Assembly: GCA_029558535.1 (NCBI GenBank)
Contig: JAKQEK010000406.1
Span: 22,811-86,810, forward strand
DNA from: Bacteroidota bacterium
GTDB taxonomy: Bacteria > Bacteroidota > Bacteroidia > Bacteroidales > ML635J-15
Reading direction: 5' to 3'
Length of the DNA stretch: 64,000 bases
The notes under the pieces were generated by a model. That model searched no databases. It was not told the DNA's origin and worked only from the letters and a program-made list of their open reading frames with translations. Below are positions 7,875-17,349 of the stretch, piece by piece (the stretch's first letter is position 1; each line of letters opens with the position of its first letter). The translations under genes were made by a program, and so were the position numbers.

Positions 7875-10136
7875 TCATTGTTTAATAAATTTGGAGCTCA
7901 AACAATTCCGTTCACCTACAAACTTCACATAATATACTCCATCACTCCATTCCAGAGTATTTACATTAAAAGAATAAGAGCTCAATCCATCACATTGCTT
8001 ACAATACAATATTTGTCCTAAATAATTATAAATAAGGACTTTTTCAATTGCAAATTTAACATTAATATTACAAAACAATACATCTGAAACCGGATTTGGA
8101 TATAAACTAATCGGAGATATCTCATTTTCTAACATTAAGTTAGTCATGCTCGGTGTTGGAAATAATACCTTACATTCATTACTCCCGTCCGGAAATAGTC
8201 CAATTGTCCTGTTATTACTGCATGAGTAAATTCGGATAGAATCCAGAATTTTCTCTGTTTTATAACTCAGATAAAGATAATTATCGGAAAATGGATATAA
8301 ATTTTCAAAATCAGTAAAATAAAATTCTTCTGGGGAAAATAGAAAATATCCAAATTCACTAATAATTGTATCATGGATTTCAAAATTTAATCCTTTATAG
8401 TAAAGCTTTGCAGAAACAATACTCAGCCTTTCATTTGTGTTGTTATACAACTCTATCCAGGTTAGGTCTGATGGTAGAATTTCGTATTCATTTAATGCAT
8501 TGTTTAATGAAACTTCATTAATCTTAATTTCACCAGGTTCGACTCTGACAGGAATCTCGAAAAAATTATAAGCCGCTCTGCATGGTAAAAAAGTTCCGGC
8601 AGAATCGTTCTCTGCCCAGAAATAATATTGTAACAATTTGCCCTGAGGTACAATTGAGGCCGAATAAACATTATCCCCCTCTGTCAAATCATCCGTCTCA
8701 CCATCATCATTCATAATAATATACACAAATTTCTCCTCCGAATTAAACCTATAATACATTCTAACATTAGCCGGAGAATTTAATTTTGTATAAAAAGATA
8801 TCTTTTCTCCACGAACTGCGATATCTACCGATGTATAATTCTCGACAAATTCGGGATTGCCTCTCATTCCGTAATAAGCATCCAAATAATTATATCGTGC
8901 TTCCATCAAAGATTTAAGTCCGGGGTACTGTTCTGACGAACTTCCTGTGGTTGTATCAATATTTGCAACAAAATCTTCGTATAAATAAAACTTATTTGTA
9001 TCATTCACGACATAGGTATCAATAACACTATGTAAATGTGTCCCTAAATCATAATAATAGTTATTTGCAATATTTTCATCAATTATTGTTCTTATATGAG
9101 CTAAATACATTTTTTTATAAGTAGAATTCAGGAACAGATTTTTCATCAAAGGTCGTGGTGATATTGAAAATGTAAGATGTTGCAAAGGATTAAGCGTTTC
9201 CAGTTTTGCAATAGTCAAACCGCTAAAATTTGTTGAGCCGTCCGAATGTCTAAAACTTCCAAAAGACATATTTAAATCCCATGGAATAGTACTAAAAACG
9301 CCGTTATTTTCCTGATACAAATAATAATTTTGAGCATAGGCAATATAACTGTCAAGGTTAAGCAATGAATAATTTAAGGCATGCATCCATAAAGCCCTGT
9401 CAATATTGAGTACATCATATAAATTTGCAGTATCAAGATTAAGCACATAAATCAAATTATACAACTCCTCCCAACCATGTTCAGACTCAATACTGTAATA
9501 AGGCATGTATCCCGAAGAATCAGAGCCATGACTATGAGCAAGATTTGCATTCTGTCCATAAGGATATAAAAGCTTCTCGGGATTACCTTTAAAAAATGGG
9601 TTTTTGCTCCCTCCAAAATGTTTTTCAACGAAACAATCATCTACCGCTTCTACATTAGTGTACAAACCAATTAAAGTATCGTTAATGTATAAATTTGCAA
9701 AATTTGCTCCTGATGCAGGCATATATTTTCTTGCTATATCATAAGAAACAACTTCCCGAACAAATGAAGGATCGTAAATAACATTACTTAGTTTTAGTTT
9801 TTTGTAACCCTGATGGTTTTGATTTTTATATGTATAATCCAGATTTATATTAAAAGGATTTTTCACTTCATTGGCATTCCAAGAACTAAAACCTTTATAA
9901 CGAATTCCACACTCTTTATATCTGTTGCCATCTATGATTACATCAGCTTTAATTCGCGAAAAATTATCTTCGGCCGAAAACAGTGAATCCAAAATACTTT
10001 TCCAATTATCGTCATAAAACTCAATCCGAATTTCTCTGACTTGTTCATAATTATAAAAATCTACCTGAGATTGCAGATTATTTAGAATCACAAAATTTAA
10101 CCCAAACAACAAAGTAATTATTTTAAGCTTACTCAC
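7875..10136 (-). CDS. Secreted CotH-kinase family protein with T9SS sorting domain
   Basis: 753 residues: signal peptide (ends LQSQ, ~24); CotH kinase-like domain (~30-440); a linker strand domain; a lamin-tail-like domain (~545-640, GEIKINEVSLNN ... TWIELYNNTNE); and a T9SS type A sorting domain from ~674 (SLYPNPVSDVLF ... SSKFIKQ). CotH hallmarks are GIRYKGFSS (77-85), YKKLKLSN (111-118), VREVVSYDIARKY, and the metal/ATP-binding IPWDLNMSF (284-292). Bacillus CotH is an atypical secreted protein kinase that phosphorylates spore-coat proteins; activity here is inferred from the motif, not shown. Position in one operon with VTC and DUF4956 genes repeats a gene association seen elsewhere with CotH. 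The 36-base gap upstream has no promoter that I can see. Confidence 0.85.
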   Translation of the reverse strand: MSKLKIITLLFGLNFVILNNLQSQVDFYNYEQVREIRIEFYDDNWKSILDSLFSAEDNFSRIKADVIIDGNRYKECGIRYKGFSSWNANEVKNPFNINLDYTYKNQNHQGYKKLKLSNVIYDPSFVREVVSYDIARKYMPASGANFANLYINDTLIGLYTNVEAVDDCFVEKHFGGSKNPFFKGNPEKLLYPYGQNANLAHSHGSDSSGYMPYYSIESEHGWEELYNLIYVLNLDTANLYDVLNIDRALWMHALNYSLLNLDSYIAYAQNYYLYQENNGVFSTIPWDLNMSFGSFRHSDGSTNFSGLTIAKLETLNPLQHLTFSISPRPLMKNLFLNSTYKKMYLAHIRTIIDENIANNYYYDLGTHLHSVIDTYVVNDTNKFYLYEDFVANIDTTTGSSSEQYPGLKSLMEARYNYLDAYYGMRGNPEFVENYTSVDIAVRGEKISFYTKLNSPANVRMYYRFNSEEKFVYIIMNDDGETDDLTEGDNVYSASIVPQGKLLQYYFWAENDSAGTFLPCRAAYNFFEIPVRVEPGEIKINEVSLNNALNEYEILPSDLTWIELYNNTNERLSIVSAKLYYKGLNFEIHDTIISEFGYFLFSPEEFYFTDFENLYPFSDNYLYLSYKTEKILDSIRIYSCSNNRTIGLFPDGSNECKVLFPTPSMTNLMLENEISPISLYPNPVSDVLFCNINVKFAIEKVLIYNYLGQILYCKQCDGLSSYSFNVNTLEWSDGVYYVKFVGERNCLSSKFIKQ

Positions 10137-10172
10137 CTTATCAGAAAGATTTATACAAAACTGAGAATTGAA

Positions 10173-11384
10173 CTATTCTTTAATAATTTTTGAAGAAAAG
10201 ACATTATCTTCAAATTTATAAGAAATTAAATAAATCCCTTTGGAAATATTATTAAAATTAATAGAGCTACCTTCAAAATCTGAATTTTGGTCAATAATTT
10301 TTCCTGAAATATCAGTTATGCAATACGAAATTGACCCATAACCATTTGATAAATATAAAACATCTTTAACCGGATTGGGATAAACAAATGCTTCAAATGA
10401 CTCATTAAACATTATACCCGCGTCCGTATCCATTTTTGATACTCCGCCACCTGTTGTTATCCATGCAAAATTTTCACCGTCAAACACTACCCTTTTAACC
10501 ATAGCATTTACTAATCCATCACTAACAGTATAGTTTTCCCAAACAGATCCGTTGTACAAAGAAATACCTCCGTCCTGCAAATAATCAGCATACTCACATA
10601 CAATAACATTATCATTGTCGTCAATCGCAATATCCTGAACGTAATTATTAATTAGTCCATTGTTTAATGTATAAGTAACTGAAACACTATAGCTATTGTC
10701 AAGCACAGTAATGCCGTAATATGACCCTACCCACAAATGCCCTTCGGAATCAGTTGCCAGAGCAGAAATATTATTATCCAGCAAACCGTTCTCGGTTGTG
10801 AGCGGAGTAAAGGTTGAACCATTATATACCATCAAGCCGGCACCAAAAGTTCCGATATACAAATTCTCGCCTGATACCGTTATGCAACTTATAAAATCAG
10901 AAGACATACCATCCGAACTAGTATAGTTTTGAAAATCAGTACCATTAAACTTTGTCAGTCCGCTAAATGAAGCAAGCCAAACATTTCCGGAATTATCGCA
11001 AGCAATATCAAGAATAGAATTTTCGGGCAGACCATCAGCAGTTGTATAATTTGTAAATATTGACCCGTTATATTTACTTACGCCATTTTCTGTACCTATC
11101 CAAACATTTAAACTATTATCTATTGCAATACATTGGATATAATTATCAACTAAGCCATCATCAGTATCAAACGACTGCCAATTTTCGTCATCATATTTTG
11201 ACAAACCACTTTGAGTACCAAACCACTTAACATTATTTGCATCAATAGCAACTCCACCTGTAACAAAATCATCGACAAGTCCTTGTAAAGATGTGAAATT
11301 TGTAAATCCGACCTGAGCACTTACCTTAACAAATAACATTGCAGGGATCATTACCAACAAAACTGCAAAAAGTATTTTTTTCAT
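10173..11384 (-). CDS. Secreted two-component-regulator-propeller (Reg_prop) T9SS protein
   Basis: 403 residues. A signal peptide (ends VSAQ, ~24) is followed by seven or so Reg_prop units of ~40 residues, each with the 'I(A/T)xDxxxNxWxGtxxGvskyngsxfxnyttxdGL' pattern (GLVDNYIQCIAIDNSLNVW, NSILDIACDNSGNVWLAS, NNISALATDSEGHLWVGS), then a T9SS type A domain (FVYPNPVKDVLYLSN ... SSKIIKE). Reg_prop propellers are usually the periplasmic sensor half of hybrid two-component systems or the PorZ/T9SS family. Here there is no kinase part and the protein is itself a T9SS cargo, so it is probably a surface binding propeller. Three bases separate it from the upstream arylsulfotransferase-like gene. Confidence 0.85.
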   Translation of the reverse strand: MKKILFAVLLVMIPAMLFVKVSAQVGFTNFTSLQGLVDDFVTGGVAIDANNVKWFGTQSGLSKYDDENWQSFDTDDGLVDNYIQCIAIDNSLNVWIGTENGVSKYNGSIFTNYTTADGLPENSILDIACDNSGNVWLASFSGLTKFNGTDFQNYTSSDGMSSDFISCITVSGENLYIGTFGAGLMVYNGSTFTPLTTENGLLDNNISALATDSEGHLWVGSYYGITVLDNSYSVSVTYTLNNGLINNYVQDIAIDDNDNVIVCEYADYLQDGGISLYNGSVWENYTVSDGLVNAMVKRVVFDGENFAWITTGGGVSKMDTDAGIMFNESFEAFVYPNPVKDVLYLSNGYGSISYCITDISGKIIDQNSDFEGSSINFNNISKGIYLISYKFEDNVFSSKIIKE

Positions 11385-11387
11385 AAT

Positions 11388-13316
11388 TTATTTTATTAAA
11401 ATCAATTTTTCTGTTTTAACAGTTGTATATGTCTTCAGAATAACATAGTATATCCCATCGGATAAGTTTGACAAATCAAATACCCCTGAATTTTGTCCAC
11501 TACAAATGGTATTTCCATGAGAAGAAATAATTTCATAGTTAAAATATCCATCGCCATTTATTTCGAATAATCCACTATTTGGATTTGGATATATGGTAAT
11601 TTCTGACTTCAATTCTTTATCTATTCCGGTAATTTCCAAATAATATTCACCAGACATTGATGAACAACCATCCGAATTTGTCACTTCGACCTGATAAGTC
11701 CCAGTTTCTTCAGCAGTATATGATTGTGAATTTGCGCCATTTATTGCCGATCCATTAAGATACCATTGATAATATGTTGCTGTAGTAGAGGTCAATAAGT
11801 TGCCATTTTCAGATATCACAGGAATATCAGGAGTAGAATAAACATCAATAGTAATGGAGACCTCATCCGTACAACCCGACTGATCGTTTGTTACAATAAC
11901 ATTAAATGTCGTTGCTTGTACTGGATTTACAACAGGATTTGCCTCATCTGAACTAAAACCTTCAGGTACCGAAGTCCATGCATACGAAAATGTCGGACTA
12001 CTTTCAGTAATTGCTGTTGCAGAAGTAGCCAGGGTTAAGTTTTCTCCCGGGCATACTATCAATTCTGTCGCTGATAATTCAGCATTAACCGGACGTATGA
12101 AACATTTTTCGTATCTATGAGCCTGTGAAACCTGTCCGCTTATGTTTTTTGACCAGATAGTTGTTCCTGCATCGTTGACTTCGTATATATAAGTTAAAGT
12201 ATTACTCGGCACACAAAGTAACATATTTCCGTTTGGAAACTGTTCCGAGTTTCCTTGTCCCTGAGAATTATAACTAGTATTAAATCTGTCGGTATAAGTT
12301 GTAGGTTGAAAAGCTTGTCCTAATGTAATATCATAAGTATATCCGTTAAGAGGAGCATCAACAAATTCTATTGCTGCCTTGCCTCCAGTTCCACCGCCAT
12401 TATTTATAGCAGAAAGAAATCCAGGATATTCGGGATGATCTGATGAAATCCAATGTGCGTCATGAACAACATTAAAAATAGTAGAACCTGTAGCACTATA
12501 AGATGCAGGATTACCCCATCTGTAGAGGAAATCGCCACCTTTTCCCGAATTTCCACCGCTATGACTTGCAGCTTCGACAGAAGATGTCGAATGATCAATT
12601 ACATAAATTTCGTTAAGGTTATGAGAGCTAAAAGTAATCTGATCAAGCTCCTCATTATAGTCAATCCCGTTCATGTGCAACCAGTCTAATGTCCCTGTTC
12701 CGCTGGAAACACCATAATTAATATTCATCAACTGCGGATTTTGTACAATTGAGGTAACGTATCCGGGTTTTGTAGAGCTCGTATTCTGACACAAGTGATC
12801 CCAAAGATGCCATTCCCATACAATTTCACCGGTTGTTGCTCCTGTTGGTTTAACTTCAATGATTTTCTCAGAATTGATTGCTCGACTAGTTGAACATCCT
12901 GCAGCAACGGTCTCGGTGGACGATTTATACTCATAGCAAATCATTAAAACATTGCCATTTGGCATTGGACAAATATCATGATGCAAACAATAAGTTGTGC
13001 TATTATATGTAAAATCCCATACTACAGTCCCATCCCAAGTAACTTTTTGAACACCTCCCGTAACGCCGCCGCCGCCACCAAATGTTCCACTATTCTGAAC
13101 CGTTCTTACTAATGTATCTCCAGCAATCATATAACTAGAATATCCCGTTTTTCGATTGGTTGCCGAAGTCCATGTTTTGTAATTTGCACCTGTTAAGTCT
13201 AAAAGATAGGTTTTCGTATCGCCTGTTTTCGAATACAATGTATATTCTCCCCAAGATTGAGAAAAGGCTATAAATACTGAAAACAAAAAAACTACTACTG
13301 AAATAATTCTTTTCAT
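11388..13316 (-). CDS. Secreted arylsulfotransferase-like propeller protein with T9SS sorting domain
   Basis: 642 residues from the ATG at 13316, chosen because MKRIISVVVFLFSVF ... AFSQ then forms a clean signal peptide; the frame stays open 11 codons further up. Residues ~25-410 resemble the ASST/Arylsulfotran_2 propeller: strands with 'VQKVTWDGTVVWDFTY', the HHDICPMPNGNVLM motif and LDWLHMNGIDYN, as in arylsulfate sulfotransferases and related propellers. Ig-like/PKD-like domains follow (ELIVCPGENLTLATS, TFNVIVTNDQSGC), then an EYYLEITG linker and a T9SS type A domain (TIYPNPNSGLFEI ... TEKLILIK). Sulfotransferase activity is not certain since many such propellers are only structural. It is the first gene of the surface operon, 37 bases below a consensus promoter. 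Confidence 0.75.
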   Translation of the reverse strand: MKRIISVVVFLFSVFIAFSQSWGEYTLYSKTGDTKTYLLDLTGANYKTWTSATNRKTGYSSYMIAGDTLVRTVQNSGTFGGGGGVTGGVQKVTWDGTVVWDFTYNSTTYCLHHDICPMPNGNVLMICYEYKSSTETVAAGCSTSRAINSEKIIEVKPTGATTGEIVWEWHLWDHLCQNTSSTKPGYVTSIVQNPQLMNINYGVSSGTGTLDWLHMNGIDYNEELDQITFSSHNLNEIYVIDHSTSSVEAASHSGGNSGKGGDFLYRWGNPASYSATGSTIFNVVHDAHWISSDHPEYPGFLSAINNGGGTGGKAAIEFVDAPLNGYTYDITLGQAFQPTTYTDRFNTSYNSQGQGNSEQFPNGNMLLCVPSNTLTYIYEVNDAGTTIWSKNISGQVSQAHRYEKCFIRPVNAELSATELIVCPGENLTLATSATAITESSPTFSYAWTSVPEGFSSDEANPVVNPVQATTFNVIVTNDQSGCTDEVSITIDVYSTPDIPVISENGNLLTSTTATYYQWYLNGSAINGANSQSYTAEETGTYQVEVTNSDGCSSMSGEYYLEITGIDKELKSEITIYPNPNSGLFEINGDGYFNYEIISSHGNTICSGQNSGVFDLSNLSDGIYYVILKTYTTVKTEKLILIK

Positions 13317-13359
13317 AAGTTTAATTTTAATAATAAAAACTAATACCAACTAACAGTGC

Positions 13360-13390
13360 CAAATTTACAGAGTGTTGCACATCAATCAAA
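13360..13390 (-). promoter_or_regulatory. Consensus Bacteroidota promoter of the surface operon
   Basis: On the minus strand TTTG (13387-13390), a 19-nt spacer and TAAATTTG (13360-13367) match the primary sigma factor consensus TTTG-N19-TAnnTTTG exactly. The expected start site is ~13353, giving a leader of about 37 nt to the ATG at 13316. Confidence 0.75.
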
Positions 13391-13638
13391 ACATAATATA
13401 TAGATAGGTAGTTTTAGTCTATGGTTTCAAAATTTTTACCCACGAATTGAGTATTCTTTAACTACAAAAACGCGACTAAATAATCATTATTTCTAAGACT
13501 TTAAATAATTAATAGCAAATTTTTTACCCAATCTATACTCCAACTTCAATAAATCCATTATCACATTCATCAATTTCACCAAATTATTCACTGTTTGCAA
13601 TATTTTTAGCTATTTTTTAAAATAATTTACATATTAAC

Positions 13639-13669
13639 TTGTCGAATAAAAATTATGTTATATATTTGC
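13639..13669 (+). promoter_or_regulatory. rpsT promoter
   Basis: A TTG (13639-13641, -33 element) lies 19 nt before TATATTTGC (13661-13669), a perfect -7 box. The start site is expected near 13675, with a ~48-nt leader before rpsT. Confidence 0.7.
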
Positions 13670-13722
13670 AGTCCGATTTTAAAAAGATTTTTAGTTAATT
13701 TTTATAAGAAAGTAAACAAATT

Positions 13723-13977
13723 ATGGCACATCATCAGTCAGCAAAAAAAAGGATCAGACAAACTGAGACAAAAAGATTACATAACAAATATTATGCACGT
13801 ACAACTCGTAATGCAGTACGCGACTTAAGGAATACAACAAGCAAAGCAGAAGCAGAAGAAATGCTTAAAAAAGTAGCTGCAATGCTGGACAAATTGGCAA
13901 AGAAAAACATTATTCACGATAATAAAGCTGCCAATTTAAAGTCTTCATTGACAAAGCACGTCAACCAGTTAGCTTAA
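13723..13977 (+). CDS. rpsT: 30S ribosomal protein S20
   Basis: 84 residues, the normal length. It starts [18 protein letters not shown] and is made of lysine/arginine-rich helices ([45 protein letters not shown]) that bind the 5' and 3' minor domains of 16S rRNA during 30S assembly. It is a single gene with its own promoter at 13639-13669 and a strong terminator 20 bases after the stop. S20 is often autoregulated at translation, but nothing in the leader shows this here. Confidence 0.97.
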   Translation: MAHHQSAKKRIRQTETKRLHNKYYARTTRNAVRDLRNTTSKAEAEEMLKKVAAMLDKLAKKNIIHDNKAANLKSSLTKHVNQLA

Positions 13978-13996
13978 TAACATTATACATATAATG

Positions 13997-14030
13997 AACT
14001 GTTTCGTTATGGCGGAACAGTTTTTTTATT
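13997..14030 (+). terminator. rpsT terminator
   Basis: Ten-bp stem AACTGTTTCG/CGGAACAGTT (13997-14006 with 14013-14022, one G-T pair) with a 6-nt loop followed by a T tract, 20 bases after rpsT. Confidence 0.9.
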
Positions 14031-14088
14031 TAGTATAAGCAAAGATTTACTTAAAGTTTTGTAATTTTACGACTGAATGAAAATCTAA

Positions 14089-14778
14089 ATGGAAGAGAAG
14101 AAATCAATAAAAAACTGGTCCGAGGGAGATCAACCCAGAGAAAAACTTTTAAAAAAAGGAAATGACGCTTTAAGTGATGCTGAACTTATTGCAATTTTAA
14201 TAGGTTCGGGGTCTCTTGAAAAATCTGCCGTCGAATTAGCACGTGAAATACTTGATTCGTGTAATAATAATTTAAATTCATTAGGGAAAAAGACTATTAC
14301 TGAACTTATAAAACATAAAGGTATAGGCGAGGCAAAAGCTATTTCAATAGTTGCAGCAATGGAACTTGGCAAAAGACGAAAACTTGAAAAAGCCAAGGAA
14401 CAGAAAAAAATCACATCAAGCCAGATTGCGTTCGAATATTTCCAGCCATTAATGGAAGATCTGACTCATGAAGAATTTCACGTGATGTTTCTTAATCGTG
14501 CCAACATTATTATTGATAGTATCAAACTAAGTACCGGGGGAACTACCGGCACAGTTATGGACGTAAAGTTAATAATAAAACAAGCTCTCGATCGTCTGGC
14601 ACAAGGAATAATAATTGCCCATAATCACCCGTCCGGGAATAAACAACCAAGCAAAGCCGATTATGATATAACAAACAAAATCAAAGAAGCATCCTCAATA
14701 ATGGATATCTCTCTGCTTGATCATATAATTATTGCAGGAAGAGATTATTACAGCTTTGCAGATAATGGTCAGATCTAA
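14089..14778 (+). CDS. radC: RadC-family JAB-domain protein
   Basis: 229 residues, full length for the UPF0758/RadC family. The N-terminal half holds a helix-hairpin-helix (LIKHKGIGEAKA, ~73-85). The C-terminal half is a JAB/MPN metalloprotease-like fold with E128/E129 in THEEFHVMFL and the zinc motif HNHPSG...PS...D (H178, H180, D191). The family name comes from an E. coli repair mutation that was later reassigned, so a direct DNA-repair role is not established; the JAMM motif suggests hydrolysis of an isopeptide-like bond or a nuclease-associated role. It follows the rpsT terminator, so it has its own promoter, which I could not locate. It converges on and overlaps the glycosylase gene by 4 bases. 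Confidence 0.92.
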   Translation: MEEKKSIKNWSEGDQPREKLLKKGNDALSDAELIAILIGSGSLEKSAVELAREILDSCNNNLNSLGKKTITELIKHKGIGEAKAISIVAAMELGKRRKLEKAKEQKKITSSQIAFEYFQPLMEDLTHEEFHVMFLNRANIIIDSIKLSTGGTTGTVMDVKLIIKQALDRLAQGIIIAHNHPSGNKQPSKADYDITNKIKEASSIMDISLLDHIIIAGRDYYSFADNGQI

Positions 14779-15287
14779 TTTCGTTTATCAATAAACCTCC
14801 ATGGTTTTAAAGCCCATTCTTCTCCGGCATAATCAATTCCTATTCGAGGAGCAACTGCTAATTGTGGGCAATATCCGTCGTCTTCAATCCACATTTGAGA
14901 ACAAATAGAAATATTTAAGGTATTTATATCTTTTGTGATTTTCAGAGCTTTAGTTAATTTGCCAGGACCATCATATTCTCCTGCACCTCTTATCAAAACA
15001 GCTTGTGGAACATTTTCCTTTTCTGTAACGATATTTAGCATCCAATACATACCATAAATCAAATAAATATAAATACATCCCGGCCCCTTATACATAACTT
15101 CTGTTCGTGCTGTTCTGCCCTTGCTGGCATGACAGGCTTTATCTTCCTCGCCTCTGTATGCTTCTGTTTCGGTTATTCGCAATTTGATAACTTTGCCATC
15201 ATCGAATTTTCTCACTAATAGTTTACCAACTAATTCGGGGGCAACGTCTAAAACATCTCTATCAAAAAAATCGGAAAGGAGTTTCAT
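14775..15287 (-). CDS. DNA-3-methyladenine glycosylase (AAG/MPG family)
   Basis: 170 residues, slightly short for the family (about 190-200) but complete. It removes alkylated purines and hypoxanthine from DNA to start base-excision repair. Visible motifs are RDVLDVAPELVGKLL (10-24), the ETEAY signature (40-44) carrying the catalytic glutamate, MYKGPGCIYIYLIYGMYWMLN (65-85, read in two pieces) with the DNA-intercalating tyrosine region, QAVLIRG and GPGKLTKAL. A WxxxPWRF-type end (ALKPWRF) is present. It is the last gene of a minus-strand group starting with guaD 10 bases upstream. Confidence 0.93.
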   Translation of the reverse strand: MKLLSDFFDRDVLDVAPELVGKLLVRKFDDGKVIKLRITETEAYRGEEDKACHASKGRTARTEVMYKGPGCIYIYLIYGMYWMLNIVTEKENVPQAVLIRGAGEYDGPGKLTKALKITKDINTLNISICSQMWIEDDGYCPQLAVAPRIGIDYAGEEWALKPWRFIDKRN

Positions 15288-15297
15288 TAAAAAAACA

Positions 15298-15762
15298 TCA
15301 ATATTCAGTTTTATTTTCAGAATTCATCCACTTTAGAAAAGCTTCCTGAGCTTCTTCTCTCATCATAGTTTCGGTTTTAAGATTCCTCTCCTGATAAGGT
15401 TTTTCCAACTCATCATAAATAAAGTTATCGCTAAAGCCTATTGCGTCAGCATCTTTTTTTGTGTTTGCAAAATACAATTTGTCTATTCTTGCCCAATATA
15501 TTGCGCCTAAGCACATAGGACAAGGTTCACAAGACGAATAAATCTCACAGCCGCTAAGATCAAATGTCCCTAATTTCTTTGATGCCGCCCTTATTGTATT
15601 TATTTCAGCATGAGCTGTAGGATCGTTATCATTAGTAACGCTATTCCCTGAAGCTGCTATGACTTTATTGCCTTTAACTATCACTGCACCAAATGGTCCT
15701 CCGCCTTTGTCAATATTTTCTATTGACAAATTAATTGCCATCTGCATAAATTCATTTTTCAT
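15298..15762 (-). CDS. guaD: Guanine deaminase-type nucleoside/base deaminase
   Basis: 154 residues, the length of Bacillus GuaD (156). It converts guanine to xanthine in purine salvage. The zinc site of the cytidine-deaminase fold is complete: HAEIN (H51, catalytic E53) and PCPMC (C81, C84). GuaD-type context is supported by GGGPFGAVIVKGNK, CEPCPMCLGAIYWARI, DADAIGFSDNFIYDE and the C-terminal helix EEAQEAFLKWMNS. A tRNA adenosine deaminase (TadA) is less likely because TadA lacks the DAIGF...Y segment. It lies 18 bases after the O-antigen ligase gene and 10 before the glycosylase, so probably co-transcribed. Confidence 0.85.
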   Translation of the reverse strand: MKNEFMQMAINLSIENIDKGGGPFGAVIVKGNKVIAASGNSVTNDNDPTAHAEINTIRAASKKLGTFDLSGCEIYSSCEPCPMCLGAIYWARIDKLYFANTKKDADAIGFSDNFIYDELEKPYQERNLKTETMMREEAQEAFLKWMNSENKTEY

Positions 15763-15780
15763 AATAAATTCTATATTTTT

Positions 15781-17331
15781 TTATTTTTCACCCCACAAAA
15801 ATAGTGAATAAAAATATGCAATAAAAACTACTCCTGTTGTAGTTTCCATTGTATCATCCGTAAACATTGACAACATTGCAATTAAAAAGAATACAAAAAA
15901 ATAGAAATTTTTACTTTTCCATTCAATAATTGCCGGATAAAACCATGCGAATAAACATAAAAGAGCTCCAAAAATTCCAAAACTAATATAGAATGTAAGG
16001 TATTGATTATGAGCACGATGTCTGTATTGAGGATCTATTTGTGAATCTCTTTCAATGTATAAAGACTTGTATTCATCATCTAAATCACCGGTTCCGGTTC
16101 CAAACAAAAAATTTCTGTAGGCAAGTATAGAACCGTATTTAAGATACTCTATTCTTTGAGTTATTGAATGTCCGCTTGGATTTCCTCCTTTTGAATACAC
16201 ATCAATTTGCCAAATAATATTATAAATACGCTGGTTTAGACTTTTGTGCTTTGCAAAGCGATAATTTGTTTTACCTTTTTCAATCAGTTTTATATCTTCT
16301 TCCGATAAGGCTGCTACTCCTTCGGCATCTTTTCGCAAGCCTTTAGATGTAAGATATCTTATAAGTGTATGTTTCAATATCTGCCCTTTTTCATCATTGC
16401 CTGAAAGACTCAACTTACTTCTTGTGCTCCATGCCGAATTAAGTTCTTTTTCACAAATATCGACATAAACAAGATTACCGTTTTCAAGAATACCAGACTC
16501 TCTATCATGATAATATGGATTACCATTTTCAGTAAATAATGGATAATCTGTCTTTTTTACTGTAGGGGTATAAAATCTTTTTATCTGTATTCCGAGATAC
16601 CCAACTATTGAAATTGGTACCAGAAACAAAATGGTAATCATAACAAGTCTTTTTATCCTATTTCTTTCTTTGAAAGAACGAATGCCAAAAACTATTAATC
16701 CTACTACTGTAAGAGCCGTCAAGCCTGTAAAACCTTGCACCATTATTAAAAAAGCAACAAACCAACCTACAACAATAACAGCTAAAACTTTCAGGTAAGT
16801 ATTCTGTATAACGCCTTCATATACAAAATAAAAAAATAAAATAATTGACAAACAAATCATAAGTGAAAGTCTAATATGACTTACAAATAAGGAGAGGTTT
16901 CTAACATTTTCAGTATCTGTCTTAAAAATAATTCCGAATTTTGATAATAAACCTGATAAAGAGCTTAACAAAACACCTCCGATAAAAATAAAGCAAATGA
17001 CATTTATCCTTTTTCTTGATAATGCGTCAGATGTACCAATAACAATCGGCAATGCCAACAATGGCAATTTAACCCTAATATCTCTAAAAGCAAATTCAAG
17101 GTTTTCTGAATTGATTAGCCATATAAGGTGAGTCAAAAATATTAATAGAAATATTAAAATAGTTTTATCATTAAATAACCGACTGAGTTTCCTTTTGAAA
17201 TTTAATTCCACTAGGAAATTTGCTATTGTAAGCAAAATTGCCGCATTAGTAATATATTCAGAAAGGGGAAGGAAAAATGCAATAATACACAGTCCGACCA
17301 AATAAATATATTTGTGAATCTTCTCTCTCAC
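15781..17331 (-). CDS. O-antigen ligase / Wzy-family polysaccharide polymerase
   Basis: 516 residues with about 11 transmembrane helices and one long periplasmic loop (~255-430). The loop ends in HRAHNQYLTFYISFGIFGALLC (~438), the Wzy_C signature in which His-x-x-H/N-x-Y faces the lipid-linked sugar. Members join O-antigen to lipid A core (WaaL) or polymerise O units (Wzy); which one cannot be told from sequence alone. GTGTGDLDDEYKSLY just before the motif is a typical loop of the family. No other polysaccharide genes adjoin it; neighbours are DNA repair/salvage on one side and DUF5723 on the other. Confidence 0.85.
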   Translation of the reverse strand: MREKIHKYIYLVGLCIIAFFLPLSEYITNAAILLTIANFLVELNFKRKLSRLFNDKTILIFLLIFLTHLIWLINSENLEFAFRDIRVKLPLLALPIVIGTSDALSRKRINVICFIFIGGVLLSSLSGLLSKFGIIFKTDTENVRNLSLFVSHIRLSLMICLSIILFFYFVYEGVIQNTYLKVLAVIVVGWFVAFLIMVQGFTGLTALTVVGLIVFGIRSFKERNRIKRLVMITILFLVPISIVGYLGIQIKRFYTPTVKKTDYPLFTENGNPYYHDRESGILENGNLVYVDICEKELNSAWSTRSKLSLSGNDEKGQILKHTLIRYLTSKGLRKDAEGVAALSEEDIKLIEKGKTNYRFAKHKSLNQRIYNIIWQIDVYSKGGNPSGHSITQRIEYLKYGSILAYRNFLFGTGTGDLDDEYKSLYIERDSQIDPQYRHRAHNQYLTFYISFGIFGALLCLFAWFYPAIIEWKSKNFYFFVFFLIAMLSMFTDDTMETTTGVVFIAYFYSLFLWGEK

Positions 17332-17349
17332 AAATTTCGGAGATATTAA

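Larger units (their letters stand above)
13317..13722. other. Divergent promoter region
   Basis: 406 bp between the surface operon (minus) and rpsT (plus). It contains a promoter facing each way (13360-13390 and 13639-13669). The middle ~250 bp is very AT-rich, with no open frame, repeat or stable hairpin that I can see. Confidence 0.7.
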
